A stretch of DNA of 7,017 nt. It comes from Patescibacteria group bacterium UBA5738 (GTDB lineage Bacteria > Patescibacteriota > Minisyncoccia > Minisyncoccales > UBA5738). The DNA lies in the NCBI GenBank assembly GCA_002419295.1, contig DIFW01000019.1:1-7017 (forward strand). Reading direction: 5' to 3'. Shown one piece after another: positions 1-5,518 of the stretch; the first letter of the stretch is position 1; each line of letters starts with the position of its first letter. Both the position numbers and the translations under genes were made by a program. Under the pieces are notes generated by a model. That model made no database searches. It saw only the letters and a program-made list of their open reading frames with translations, and was not told the DNA's origin.

Positions 1-153
1 AACCAGCCGCGCAATGATTTCAAAGTATTGGCCGGGAACGGCGGCCTCAAAACGGATCATAAACGCCAGCCAAACCGAAAGCGCGACCAACACCGCTTCG
101 GCAACAAAAAACGCCGCCTTCTTGTTCTTCGCCAAAATCCGAACAATCTCCAT
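1..153 (-). CDS. N-terminal part of a FlaA1/CapD/PglF-like membrane nucleotide-sugar 4,6-dehydratase (runs off the left edge)
   Basis: The ATG at 153-151 opens a frame that stays open for 51 codons to base 1, so only the N-terminus is visible. It begins MEIVRILAKN, then has a hydrophobic segment (about residues 13-33, with VLVALSVWLAF), then the short motif IRFEA and a PGQYFE stretch. A first membrane helix ending in 'LAFxxRF' followed by a short polar loop is typical of the membrane region of FlaA1/CapD/WbpM/PglF proteins, which dehydrate UDP-N-acetyl sugars to the 4-keto-6-deoxy form at the cytoplasmic face. The catalytic Rossmann domain lies outside the window. The start is supported by GGAG seven bases upstream. 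The gene lies 24 bases after the aminotransferase, the enzyme that would act on its 4-keto product. Some relatives lack the soluble domain or have other specificity, so the substrate is not settled. Confidence 0.72.
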   Translation of the reverse strand, partial: MEIVRILAKNKKAAFFVAEAVLVALSVWLAFMIRFEAAVPGQYFEIIARLV

Positions 154-160
154 AAAATTA

Positions 161-164
161 CTCC
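161..164 (-). promoter_or_regulatory. Shine-Dalgarno site of the FlaA1/CapD-like gene
   Basis: On the minus strand GGAG lies seven bases before the ATG at 153. It fixes the start of the partial gene at the left edge. It is the only clear SD in front of a conserved gene here; the others start without one or by overlap with the previous gene. Confidence 0.65.
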
Positions 165-177
165 GTTATTTGTGGTA

Positions 178-1320
178 TTATTTGGCGCTTTTCTTCACTG
201 CCGGTAAAAAATATTCCCGCACGCATTTGATCACATAATCAACCTCGGCGTCGGTAAGCTCCGGGTAGATCGGCAAACGCACCAATTCTTTGGCAATTTT
301 TTCGGTTACCGGCAAATTGAAGCGATCCAATCCCAGTCCGAGCATTTTGTGATTGGGCACCGTGTCGCGAACCAAAAGCTCCACGTTCCGATCTTGCATA
401 TATTTCTTGAATTTCCAAATATTGCCAACTTTAATAATATATTCCTGATAAATCTGCTCCGGCTGTTGCGTCGGCAAAACCACGGGCAATCCCGCCAGCC
501 CTTTGTTATATTTTTCGGCAATTTGGCGGCGGCGCTTAAGCATTTGAGGATAATATTTTATTTTAATGTTTAGCAACGCGGCCTGAATATTATCCAAACG
601 CGAATTATAACCCCACCCCATGATTTTGGGCGCCTTGGGCTGGTGCCCCAGCAACGCGTTTTGCGTAATATTATAATGATTGCGCAAAAGCAAAATTTTT
701 TCGTAAATTTTTCTGTCGTTGGTGATAACGCCTCCCGCGTCTCCCGCGCAACCCAACGTTTTCGGAGAAATAAAACTGAAACAAGCCGCGTGGCCGAAAC
801 TGCCCGCAGGCTTGCCGTCAAAATGCGCTCCCAGCGCCTGGCAAGCGTCTTCCACTACCCAAAGGTTATGCTTTTTGGCAATCGCCATTATTCGTGCCAT
901 ATCGCACACTTTGCCCGATAAATGCACCGGCACGATGCCCACGGTTTTTTCGGTAATGGCCGCCTCAATTTGGTCAACGTTCATTAAACCATCCTCGCCC
1001 ACATCAATCAATATCGGCCTGGCGCCCAAATGAACAATCTCTTCAATGGAAGCGATAAATGTATGCCCCACGGTAATCACCTCGTCTCCCGACCCGCATC
1101 CCAGCGCCCTATAAGCGATTTTCAGCGCATCAGTGCCGGAATTGACGCCCGCCGCATATTTAACCCCGCAAAAATCCGCCAAATTTTTTTCAAACCGCGC
1201 CACTTCTTCGCGTAAAATAAAATCCCCTTTTGAAAAACACCTATCCAGCGCTTTCATCATCTGCGCCTTATGCGCCTGATAATACCGCCGATAGCTTGAA
1301 TTGATAAAATCCACTTTCAT
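178..1320 (-). CDS. DegT/DnrJ/EryC1/StrS-family PLP-dependent sugar aminotransferase
   Basis: This 380-residue protein has the family's usual length and is complete. Visible landmarks are the phosphate-binding SGTDA (61-65), the pyridine-ring Asp in VVEDACQALG (D158, with Q161), the PLP-binding Lys in FSFISPKTLG (K187) followed by GDAGG (193-197), NSRLDNIQAA (239-248), and the C-terminal LPIYPELT (349-356). Family members transfer an amino group, usually from glutamate, to a 3- or 4-keto nucleotide sugar in the cytoplasm. The FlaA1/CapD-like dehydratase 24 bases downstream would provide a 4-keto-6-deoxy substrate, so a PglE-like C4 amination is the best guess. 3-aminotransferases look alike at this level, so no symbol is given. 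The ATG has no SD. The gene is separated from the upstream sugar genes by the ATPase cassette and probably uses the promoter at 1367-1395. Confidence 0.93.
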   Translation of the reverse strand: MKVDFINSSYRRYYQAHKAQMMKALDRCFSKGDFILREEVARFEKNLADFCGVKYAAGVNSGTDALKIAYRALGCGSGDEVITVGHTFIASIEEIVHLGARPILIDVGEDGLMNVDQIEAAITEKTVGIVPVHLSGKVCDMARIMAIAKKHNLWVVEDACQALGAHFDGKPAGSFGHAACFSFISPKTLGCAGDAGGVITNDRKIYEKILLLRNHYNITQNALLGHQPKAPKIMGWGYNSRLDNIQAALLNIKIKYYPQMLKRRRQIAEKYNKGLAGLPVVLPTQQPEQIYQEYIIKVGNIWKFKKYMQDRNVELLVRDTVPNHKMLGLGLDRFNLPVTEKIAKELVRLPIYPELTDAEVDYVIKCVREYFLPAVKKSAK

Positions 1321-1366
1321 TGGTTTTTAATTATTTTTGATTATTATTCCAAAACACTTCACCTGT

Positions 1367-1395
1367 ATTATATACTTATTTTTCCCAAAAATCCA
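1367..1395 (-). promoter_or_regulatory. Probable sigma-70-type promoter for the aminotransferase
   Basis: On the minus strand a perfect TATAAT (1372-1367) lies 17 bases after a weak -35, TGGATT (1395-1390). Transcription would start near 1360, giving a leader of about 40 bases before the ATG at 1320. A promoter is expected here because a probable terminator (1425-1456) ends the preceding unit. The -35 is poor, and A/T-rich DNA gives chance -10 matches. Confidence 0.45.
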
Positions 1396-1424
1396 CTTGA
1401 CAAAATAAAAAATAATATGCGGAT

Positions 1425-1456
1425 AAAAAAAGACGGCGAATAAATAATCAACGCCG
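1425..1456 (-). terminator. Probable intrinsic terminator of the DUF4143 ATPase gene
   Basis: Read on the minus strand, CGGCG (1456-1452) can pair with CGCCG (1438-1434) across a 13-base A/T-rich loop, possibly with one extra G-U pair. The run TCTTTTTTT follows at once (T7 at 1431-1425). It lies about 90 bases after the ATPase stop. The stem is short and the loop large, so the terminator may be weak. I recognise no gene or tRNA in the rest of this spacer (1457-1547). Confidence 0.5.
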
Positions 1457-1547
1457 CACTATTTTTGCCAAATTGACCTTGGTATACCGTCGCAGATATG
1501 AGATTGGACGCCATCCTTGCTTTCTCGTCGCCGGTTTTGGATAAAAG

Positions 1548-2681
1548 TTACAATCCGACAAAGGTTTTATAGTTTTCTTTGGTGATCATTTCCACTTTGG
1601 CATCCGGATAAGCCCGCGAAAATGCCACCGGAACTTTGCCGGGCCGCGACTTCCATTTGAATTCATAACCGGCTAATTCGCCGCCGCGATCTTCAATCAA
1701 ATCAATCTCTTGCTGCCGCAGCGTGCGCCAAAAATACATATTGGCGACGCTTCCGAAGTTGCCGTTGCGTTTGACCCGCTCGGAGATCATGAAGTTTTCC
1801 CAAAGCGCGCCCGCGTCTTGGCGCAGACCAACGGGATTTAAATTGTTGATCAACGCGTTTCGGATGCCGTTGTCAAAAAAATAAATCTTGCGATTGCTTT
1901 TGATTTCGTCGCGCAAATTCCTGGAAAAAGAAGGCAAACGAAAAACAATAAAGGCCTTTTCAAGAATTTGAATATAATTGGCCACGGTTATTTTATTGAC
2001 TTCAATCAATGACGAGATTTCGTTATATGAAACTTCATTGCCAACCTGAAGCGCCAGCGCTTGCAATAATTTTTCCACGACTTCCGAATTTTTTATGCCT
2101 TGATATTCTAACGCGTCTTTGTAAACATAACTTTTCGCCAACTCCCGCAACGATTCGGATTTGCCTTTATCGCTTTCAAAAATAACCCCCGGATACATAC
2201 CAAAAACCATTCTGTTTTCCAAGATTCGATTGAATTCAATTTCCGAATAATAATTTTTCAATTCCGCCAGCGAAAAAGGATATAAATAAAATTCCTTTTT
2301 GCGGCCGGTCAAGGGCTCAAAAATTTGGTTTGACAAATCAAACGACGACGAGCCGGTGGCAATAATTTGCATTTTCGGATAATTATCAGCCAAAAGTTTT
2401 AAAGTCAAACCGATATTTTTCACCCGTTGGGCTTCGTCCAAAACCACGAGCTTGCTGTCGCCTAAAAATAATTTCAATTCGGTTGAGGTTTTATCGGTTA
2501 ACGCTTGACAAATATCCGGCTCGTCGCAATTGAAATACGCGCTTTTTATTTCTTGCCGGTTTTGTAAAATAAGCTTGGCCAAAGTGGTTTTGCCCACTTG
2601 CCGCGGCCCATAGATCACAACAATTTTACCCTTAAAAAGGGCATCCTCCACTTGCGGTTGGATTTCTCTTTGAATTATCAT
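1548..2681 (-). CDS. AAA-type ATPase with DUF4143 C-terminal region (AAA_14-DUF4143 family)
   Basis: This 377-residue protein has the usual length and domain order of the family. The N-terminal P-loop domain carries Walker A GPRQVGKTT (25-33), Walker B VVLDEAQ (79-85) and the sensor-like ATGSSS (108-113). A winged-helix-like segment follows (about 215-262, with the YNEISSLIEVNKITVANYI region). The C-terminal DUF4143 part has FWRTLRQQEIDLIE (318-331) and YEFKWK (339-344). D327, E340 and K342 fit the D...ExK layout of the PD-(D/E)xK nuclease fold, although nuclease activity is not established for the family. These ATPases are common, patchily distributed and of unknown cellular role. Nothing links this one to sugar synthesis. 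It has its own promoter and a likely terminator, and it sits between two parts of a polysaccharide operon, as expected for an inserted cassette. The ATG at 2681 lacks an SD and the leader is only about 20 bases. Confidence 0.93.
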   Translation of the reverse strand: MIIQREIQPQVEDALFKGKIVVIYGPRQVGKTTLAKLILQNRQEIKSAYFNCDEPDICQALTDKTSTELKLFLGDSKLVVLDEAQRVKNIGLTLKLLADNYPKMQIIATGSSSFDLSNQIFEPLTGRKKEFYLYPFSLAELKNYYSEIEFNRILENRMVFGMYPGVIFESDKGKSESLRELAKSYVYKDALEYQGIKNSEVVEKLLQALALQVGNEVSYNEISSLIEVNKITVANYIQILEKAFIVFRLPSFSRNLRDEIKSNRKIYFFDNGIRNALINNLNPVGLRQDAGALWENFMISERVKRNGNFGSVANMYFWRTLRQQEIDLIEDRGGELAGYEFKWKSRPGKVPVAFSRAYPDAKVEMITKENYKTFVGL

Positions 2682-2706
2682 ATAATTTCGTCATTACACT
2701 GACTAA

Positions 2707-2728
2707 ATTATATATTAATTTGGGCATT
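2707..2728 (-). repeat. 22-bp repeat, copy 1 (within the ATPase promoter)
   Basis: On the minus strand this reads AATGCCCAAATT followed by AATATATAAT. It is in the same orientation as copy 2, exactly 40 bases away, close to four helical turns. It fills the promoter spacer and the -10 box, an operator-like position. Confidence 0.75.
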
Positions 2729-2734
2729 TGTCAA
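2707..2734 (-). promoter_or_regulatory. Consensus sigma-70-type promoter of the DUF4143 ATPase gene
   Basis: On the minus strand a perfect TTGACA (2734-2729) is followed after 16 bases by a perfect TATAAT (2712-2707). Transcription would begin near 2700, leaving about 20 bases before the ATG at 2681. The whole spacer and -10 are made of one copy of the 22-bp repeat described at 2707-2728, so a protein bound to the repeat would block RNA polymerase. Confidence 0.8.
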
Positions 2735-2746
2735 TCCCCTAACCGA

Positions 2747-2768
2747 TTTATATACTAATTTGGCCATT
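2747..2768 (-). repeat. 22-bp repeat, copy 2
   Basis: On the minus strand this reads AATGGCCAAATT followed by AGTATATAAA. It differs from copy 1 at only a few positions. It lies head-to-head with copy 3 across two bases, forming an imperfect inverted repeat, and has no good -35 box of its own. Confidence 0.75.
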
Positions 2769-2822
2769 TTAATGTCCAAATTTATACATAATCCGGCTAT
2801 CGAAAATTATGATCCAATTCAT
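2769..2822 (-). pseudogene. Orphan 17-codon frame with a strong SD; possible 5' remnant of an operon gene cut by the ATPase cassette
   Basis: Directly after the stop of the short transketolase-like gene, AAGGAG (2833-2828, sharing bases with that TAA) lies five bases before an ATG at 2822. The frame encodes MNWIIIFDSRIMYKFGH and then stops. Its last third lies inside repeat copy 3, so only about the first ten codons (to about 2793) may belong to the original gene. A 'short polar, then III' start fits a Rossmann-type protein such as an epimerase, but ten residues cannot prove it. It could also be a true leader peptide or a chance frame. I see no matching 3' remnant left of the ATPase. Confidence 0.35.
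2771..2792 (+). repeat. 22-bp repeat, copy 3 (inverted)
   Basis: On the plus strand this reads AATGTCCAAATT followed by TATACATAAT. It faces copy 2 across two bases and overlaps the 3' half of the 17-codon orphan frame. Across all three copies the shared core is AATGNCCAAATT, then an A/T-rich half ending in TAYATAAW. Confidence 0.72.
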
Positions 2823-2831
2823 GGCTTCTCC

Positions 2832-3338
2832 TTATAACCTGATATAGCAGGGATTTGGCGAGGCGTAGGATTCCATGATGATACTTTTCACGTCTTCGGG
2901 TTTTTGGGCCAGATAAGTTTTAAAATCGGGTAAATGGCTGAATATCCGAAATTCTTCGTCATCAACGATGAGGTTGTGGCTAAATCCCAAAAATTTGTAT
3001 TTTTCGCTCCCCTTCACGCCCATAATCTTCACATTGGCGCGATGCAAGCACACCGCGTTGCGCACCGCTTCATAGGGCCGAAAGGCCACAAAGTTAATCA
3101 TACTGTAAATATAGGGTTTCAAACCCTCCAACGCCATCCCCGCGGCAATCGTCATCGCGCTTTGTTCGGTAACGCCCAGATTGAAAAACCGATCGGGAAA
3201 TCTTTTTTGAAATTCTTCAATATAGTTAAAACCCACATCGGGAATCACCAAGACGATTTTTTCATCCTTTTGGGCCAAATCAATCAGTGTGTCAATAAAT
3301 TCCCGGCGCGTGTCTCGTTGTTGGATTATTTCAGCCAT
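2832..3338 (-). CDS. Transketolase-like pyrimidine-binding subunit, lacking the usual C-terminal domain
   Basis: This 168-residue protein matches only the Pyr (central) domain of the transketolase/DXS superfamily. It carries FFNLGVTEQS (51-60), in which E58 is at the position of the Glu that activates the TPP aminopyrimidine ring, then AAGMALEGLKPY (65-76), GFSH (118-121) and a terminal PCYIRL (163-168). C-terminal halves of split transketolases are normally about 300 residues, with a further Transketolase_C domain. Here the stop falls exactly where the Pyr domain ends. The partner TPP-binding subunit is encoded just upstream with an 8-base overlap (ATGGCTGA), so the two should form one cytoplasmic enzyme. 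The missing domain could be natural, as in the two-chain ComD/ComE-type TPP enzymes, or a truncation next to the inserted cassette. No SD is seen; translation is probably coupled. Confidence 0.85.
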   Translation of the reverse strand: MAEIIQQRDTRREFIDTLIDLAQKDEKIVLVIPDVGFNYIEEFQKRFPDRFFNLGVTEQSAMTIAAGMALEGLKPYIYSMINFVAFRPYEAVRNAVCLHRANVKIMGVKGSEKYKFLGFSHNLIVDDEEFRIFSHLPDFKTYLAQKPEDVKSIIMESYASPNPCYIRL

Positions 3339-4113
3339 TGATTTTTAATTCATTAAGCGCCGCTTGATATTCCTGCTCGGACGGCGCTTTATAATGGTAT
3401 AAATTTTCCCCTTCCATAAAACTCACCCCCTTGCCCTTGACCGTTCTGGCAATCACCGCCGTCGGCTTGCCCGAAACCGGATTGCCGGTGATTTTTTCTA
3501 TTTCATCAAAATCATGACCGTCAATTTCGCAAACATTCCAGCCAAACGCCTTCCATTTTTCCGCCAGCGGCTCCACTTTCAAAATCTCGCCGACATTTCC
3601 CATCGCTTGCAAGCCGTTACAGTCCACGAACACCAAAAGATTGTCCAATTTATGATGAGCGGCAATCATTGCGGATTCCCAGGTGGTGCCGATTTGCATT
3701 TCGCCGTCCGACATTACCACAAAAATTTTTCCCTCTTCTTTCTTGGTTTTTTTGGCCAACGCAAACCCGGCTCCGAACGGCAGACCAAATCCCATTGAGC
3801 CACCGGCCGCGGGAATATCGGGAATTATCGGCTCGGCCAGCCCGATAAACTTACTGTCCGGCTGGCAATAACTTTCCAAATCCGTTTCGGTGATCCTCCC
3901 CTTTTCTTTGAGAAAATAATAAAGCGACGCGGCCGCCCAACCCTTACTTAAAACCACTTTGTCTTTATTTAAATCGGCTTTTTCAAAAATCACCGCCAGC
4001 AAATCAATGCAACTGTAATTACTGCCGATATGGCTGGTTTGCGCTTTATAGATCATCTCCAAAACCCGGATTCGGGCATCATTGGCGATTTTTTTGTAAT
4101 CTGGTTTATTCAT
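3331..4113 (-). CDS. Transketolase-like TPP-binding (N-terminal) subunit
   Basis: This 260-residue protein is a typical length for the N-terminal half of a split transketolase. Landmarks are SHIGSNYSCIDLLAV (27-41), LSKGWAAASLY (55-65), AGGSMGFGLPFGAG (103-116), the metal/TPP signature SDGEMQ (135-140) reaching N166 in VDCNG, FGWNVCEIDGHD (190-201), and TVKGKGVSFMEG (224-235) with YHYKAP (239-244). Standard transketolases have KGH where this has KGW59, and usually GQG where this has GFG. Since that His is part of the cofactor and substrate pocket, substrate range is probably altered. Transketolases move two-carbon ketol units between sugar phosphates. In a polysaccharide cluster this pair more likely builds or edits an unusual sugar, which is inference. 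The ATG at 4113 follows the phosphoglycosyl transferase by 21 bases, without an SD. Confidence 0.92.
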   Translation of the reverse strand: MNKPDYKKIANDARIRVLEMIYKAQTSHIGSNYSCIDLLAVIFEKADLNKDKVVLSKGWAAASLYYFLKEKGRITETDLESYCQPDSKFIGLAEPIIPDIPAAGGSMGFGLPFGAGFALAKKTKKEEGKIFVVMSDGEMQIGTTWESAMIAAHHKLDNLLVFVDCNGLQAMGNVGEILKVEPLAEKWKAFGWNVCEIDGHDFDEIEKITGNPVSGKPTAVIARTVKGKGVSFMEGENLYHYKAPSEQEYQAALNELKING

Positions 4114-4134
4114 TAAAATGATATGGTTATCAAT

Positions 4135-4728
4135 TCATTTAAAAATCTTAAATATCGTCAAAAAGATAATTTTTATATCAACCCAAAGCGAGCGCTCTTT
4201 GACATATCTCATCTGCAACGCCAACTTCTTGGGACGAATCAGTTTTTGATAAGCAATCTCAGGATCCTTGGCACCTTTTAAAATTTCGCTCTCGTGAAAA
4301 TTCCAAAGCGACGCATAATCGGTCATTCCCGGCCTCACCGATAAAATAGCATTTTTTTCTTCGGCTGTCATCATATCTGCATACATTTTCACTTCCGGCC
4401 GGGGGCCCACCAGGCTCATCTCCCCCTTTAAAACATTGATCAATTGCGACAATTCATCCAATTGGTATTTTTTCAAAAACAATCCGATTTTAGTTAACCG
4501 CGGATCATCGGCGGCAGTGGAAGGACCGCCAAGCTTATCGGCGCCGATCACCATTGTGCGGAATTTATACATTTTGAATAATTTGCCATTTTTACCGACA
4601 CGCTCCCCCGCATAAAAAATCTGACCGCCGTCATTGATTTTGATTTTCAACGCCACCCACAAAAACACCGGCGACAAAATTACCAGCCCGAACCCCGATC
4701 CCAAAATATCAATTATCCTCTTAATCAT
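4135..4728 (-). CDS. PglC-like monotopic phosphoglycosyl transferase (bacterial sugar transferase family)
   Basis: This 197-residue protein has the small PglC-type form, without the extra membrane domain of WbaP-type enzymes. An N-terminal membrane segment (about 5-30) includes LSP (18-20), the Ser-Pro break expected of the re-entrant helix. Then come GERVGKNGKLFKMYKFRTM (41-59), the catalytic Asp-Glu pair in QLDELSQL (D91, E92), LKGEMSLVGPRPE (100-112) and VRPGMTDYASLW (131-142). The enzyme transfers a sugar phosphate from a UDP-sugar to polyprenyl phosphate at the inner membrane face, starting a glycan chain. I chose the ATG at 4728, which overlaps the methyltransferase stop by 8 bases and gives the family's usual MIKRIIDI start. 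A longer TTG start at 4758 would add ten atypical residues. Neighbouring dehydratase and aminotransferase genes suggest an amino-dideoxy sugar substrate. Confidence 0.93.
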   Translation of the reverse strand: MIKRIIDILGSGFGLVILSPVFLWVALKIKINDGGQIFYAGERVGKNGKLFKMYKFRTMVIGADKLGGPSTAADDPRLTKIGLFLKKYQLDELSQLINVLKGEMSLVGPRPEVKMYADMMTAEEKNAILSVRPGMTDYASLWNFHESEILKGAKDPEIAYQKLIRPKKLALQMRYVKERSLWVDIKIIFLTIFKIFK

Positions 4729-5518
4729 TGTTTTTTGGTTGGGAAAATTCAAAAACAACCTTGAAAGCGTATTTTTTCAAAAACGGGATTTTCAAAAATT
4801 GCCGGTCAAAAATTTCCGCAAAATCAAACAATCTTTTGCCCCAAGACCGGCCGATCAGAGGAATCAACAGCCAAGAAAGAAAATGGAAATATTCAATCTC
4901 AATTTTGGCAAAATATTTTTTGGCAAGTTCAATTCCCTCATTGTTGAAAATATGCGCCGCCGCCCACGCCGTGCGTTTGCCTGATTTTACGTTCCGCGAC
5001 CGATTGAAATTCGCCAGCGGATTGTGACCAAAAGTTTCAATGCCGATCAAAACTCCGTCCGGCTTCAATATCCGCGCCAATTCCGGCAGAGCCGTTTTGA
5101 TATCCACCGATGAAAATGTGCCGCCGTCAAATATAACATCAAATTCATTTTCCGAAAAATCGGTCCTTTCGCAATCCATTTTCAAAAATTTGATTTTGTG
5201 TTTCATGCCGGCCGCCCTCGCCTTCGCCCGGCCAAGCTCCAGCAACTTCTCCGATAAATCAATGCCGATCACTTTCTTGGCACCCATCGCCGCAAGCGGA
5301 ACCGTGTGCACGCCGTTGCCGCAACCCCAATCCAAAACAGTCTTATCTTTGCAAGCAGTTTTTAATAATTCATATGAATATCCAAAACTCGCCAGACTCA
5401 ACGGCCTGAACCCCTCAAAATCAACAATCTCGCCAACCGCCAAAGCCGCTTCGGCATAAAACATTTTCTCCGCTTCCTTATCGTAATATTCAATTTCTTT
5501 TTTAACTCTTTCCTCCAT
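4721..5518 (-). CDS. Class I SAM-dependent methyltransferase
   Basis: The SAM-binding Rossmann core of this 265-residue protein is clear: motif I VLDWGCGNGVHT (61-72), the acidic end of strand 2 in VIGIDLSE (83-90), MDCERTDF (114-121), FDVIFDGGTFSS (126-137) and ARILKPDGVLIGIE (148-161). The C-terminal part (about 205-265) is rich in aromatic and basic residues with a short hydrophobic patch (LSWLLIPLIG), perhaps a membrane-surface or acceptor-binding region. The substrate cannot be read from sequence. In this cluster an O- or N-methylation of a sugar, possibly capping a chain, is plausible, but ubiquinone-type and other small-molecule methyltransferases share the core. The ATG at 5518 overlaps the end of the glycosyltransferase by 17 bases and lacks an SD. 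Its own stop overlaps the next gene by 8 bases. Confidence 0.9.
   Translation of the reverse strand: MEERVKKEIEYYDKEAEKMFYAEAALAVGEIVDFEGFRPLSLASFGYSYELLKTACKDKTVLDWGCGNGVHTVPLAAMGAKKVIGIDLSEKLLELGRAKARAAGMKHKIKFLKMDCERTDFSENEFDVIFDGGTFSSVDIKTALPELARILKPDGVLIGIETFGHNPLANFNRSRNVKSGKRTAWAAAHIFNNEGIELAKKYFAKIEIEYFHFLSWLLIPLIGRSWGKRLFDFAEIFDRQFLKIPFLKKYAFKVVFEFSQPKNND

Noticed and set aside
14..238. Plus-strand frame of 74 codons at the left edge
   Set aside because: The minus strand here encodes a FlaA1/CapD-like N-terminus with a good SD and the end of the aminotransferase; the plus frame is a shadow.
1396..1420. Plus-strand TTGACA at 1397-1402 as a promoter
   Set aside because: No good -10 follows at normal spacing and no plus-strand gene lies downstream.
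1321..1460. Minus-strand A/T-rich open frame of about 40 codons before the aminotransferase, considered as the 3' remnant of a broken operon gene
   Set aside because: Its Ile/Phe/Lys/Asn-rich translation is what A/T-rich DNA gives by chance, it has no motif, and it overlaps the likely terminator and promoter.
1457..1547. Possible tRNA or small RNA after the ATPase stop, with the palindrome GGTATACC at 1481-1488
   Set aside because: No cloverleaf arms or GTTCRANYC-type T-loop could be found; a single 8-bp palindrome is not enough.
2707..2792. Interpretation of the 22-bp repeats as a CRISPR array
   Set aside because: There are only three copies, one is inverted, spacing is 18 and 2 bases, and no cas gene is present.
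2934..3341. Plus-strand open frame of 135 codons antisense to the short transketolase subunit
   Set aside because: It mirrors a conserved minus-strand gene and has an atypical His- and Asn-rich composition with no recognisable motif.
4729..4758. Ten-codon TTG-started N-terminal extension of the phosphoglycosyl transferase
   Set aside because: The ATG at 4728 gives the family's normal N-terminus and an 8-base stop/start overlap; the extension adds atypical residues.
5040..5459. Plus-strand open frame of 139 codons antisense to the methyltransferase
   Set aside because: It lies fully inside a gene with clear SAM-binding motifs on the minus strand and shows no domain of its own.
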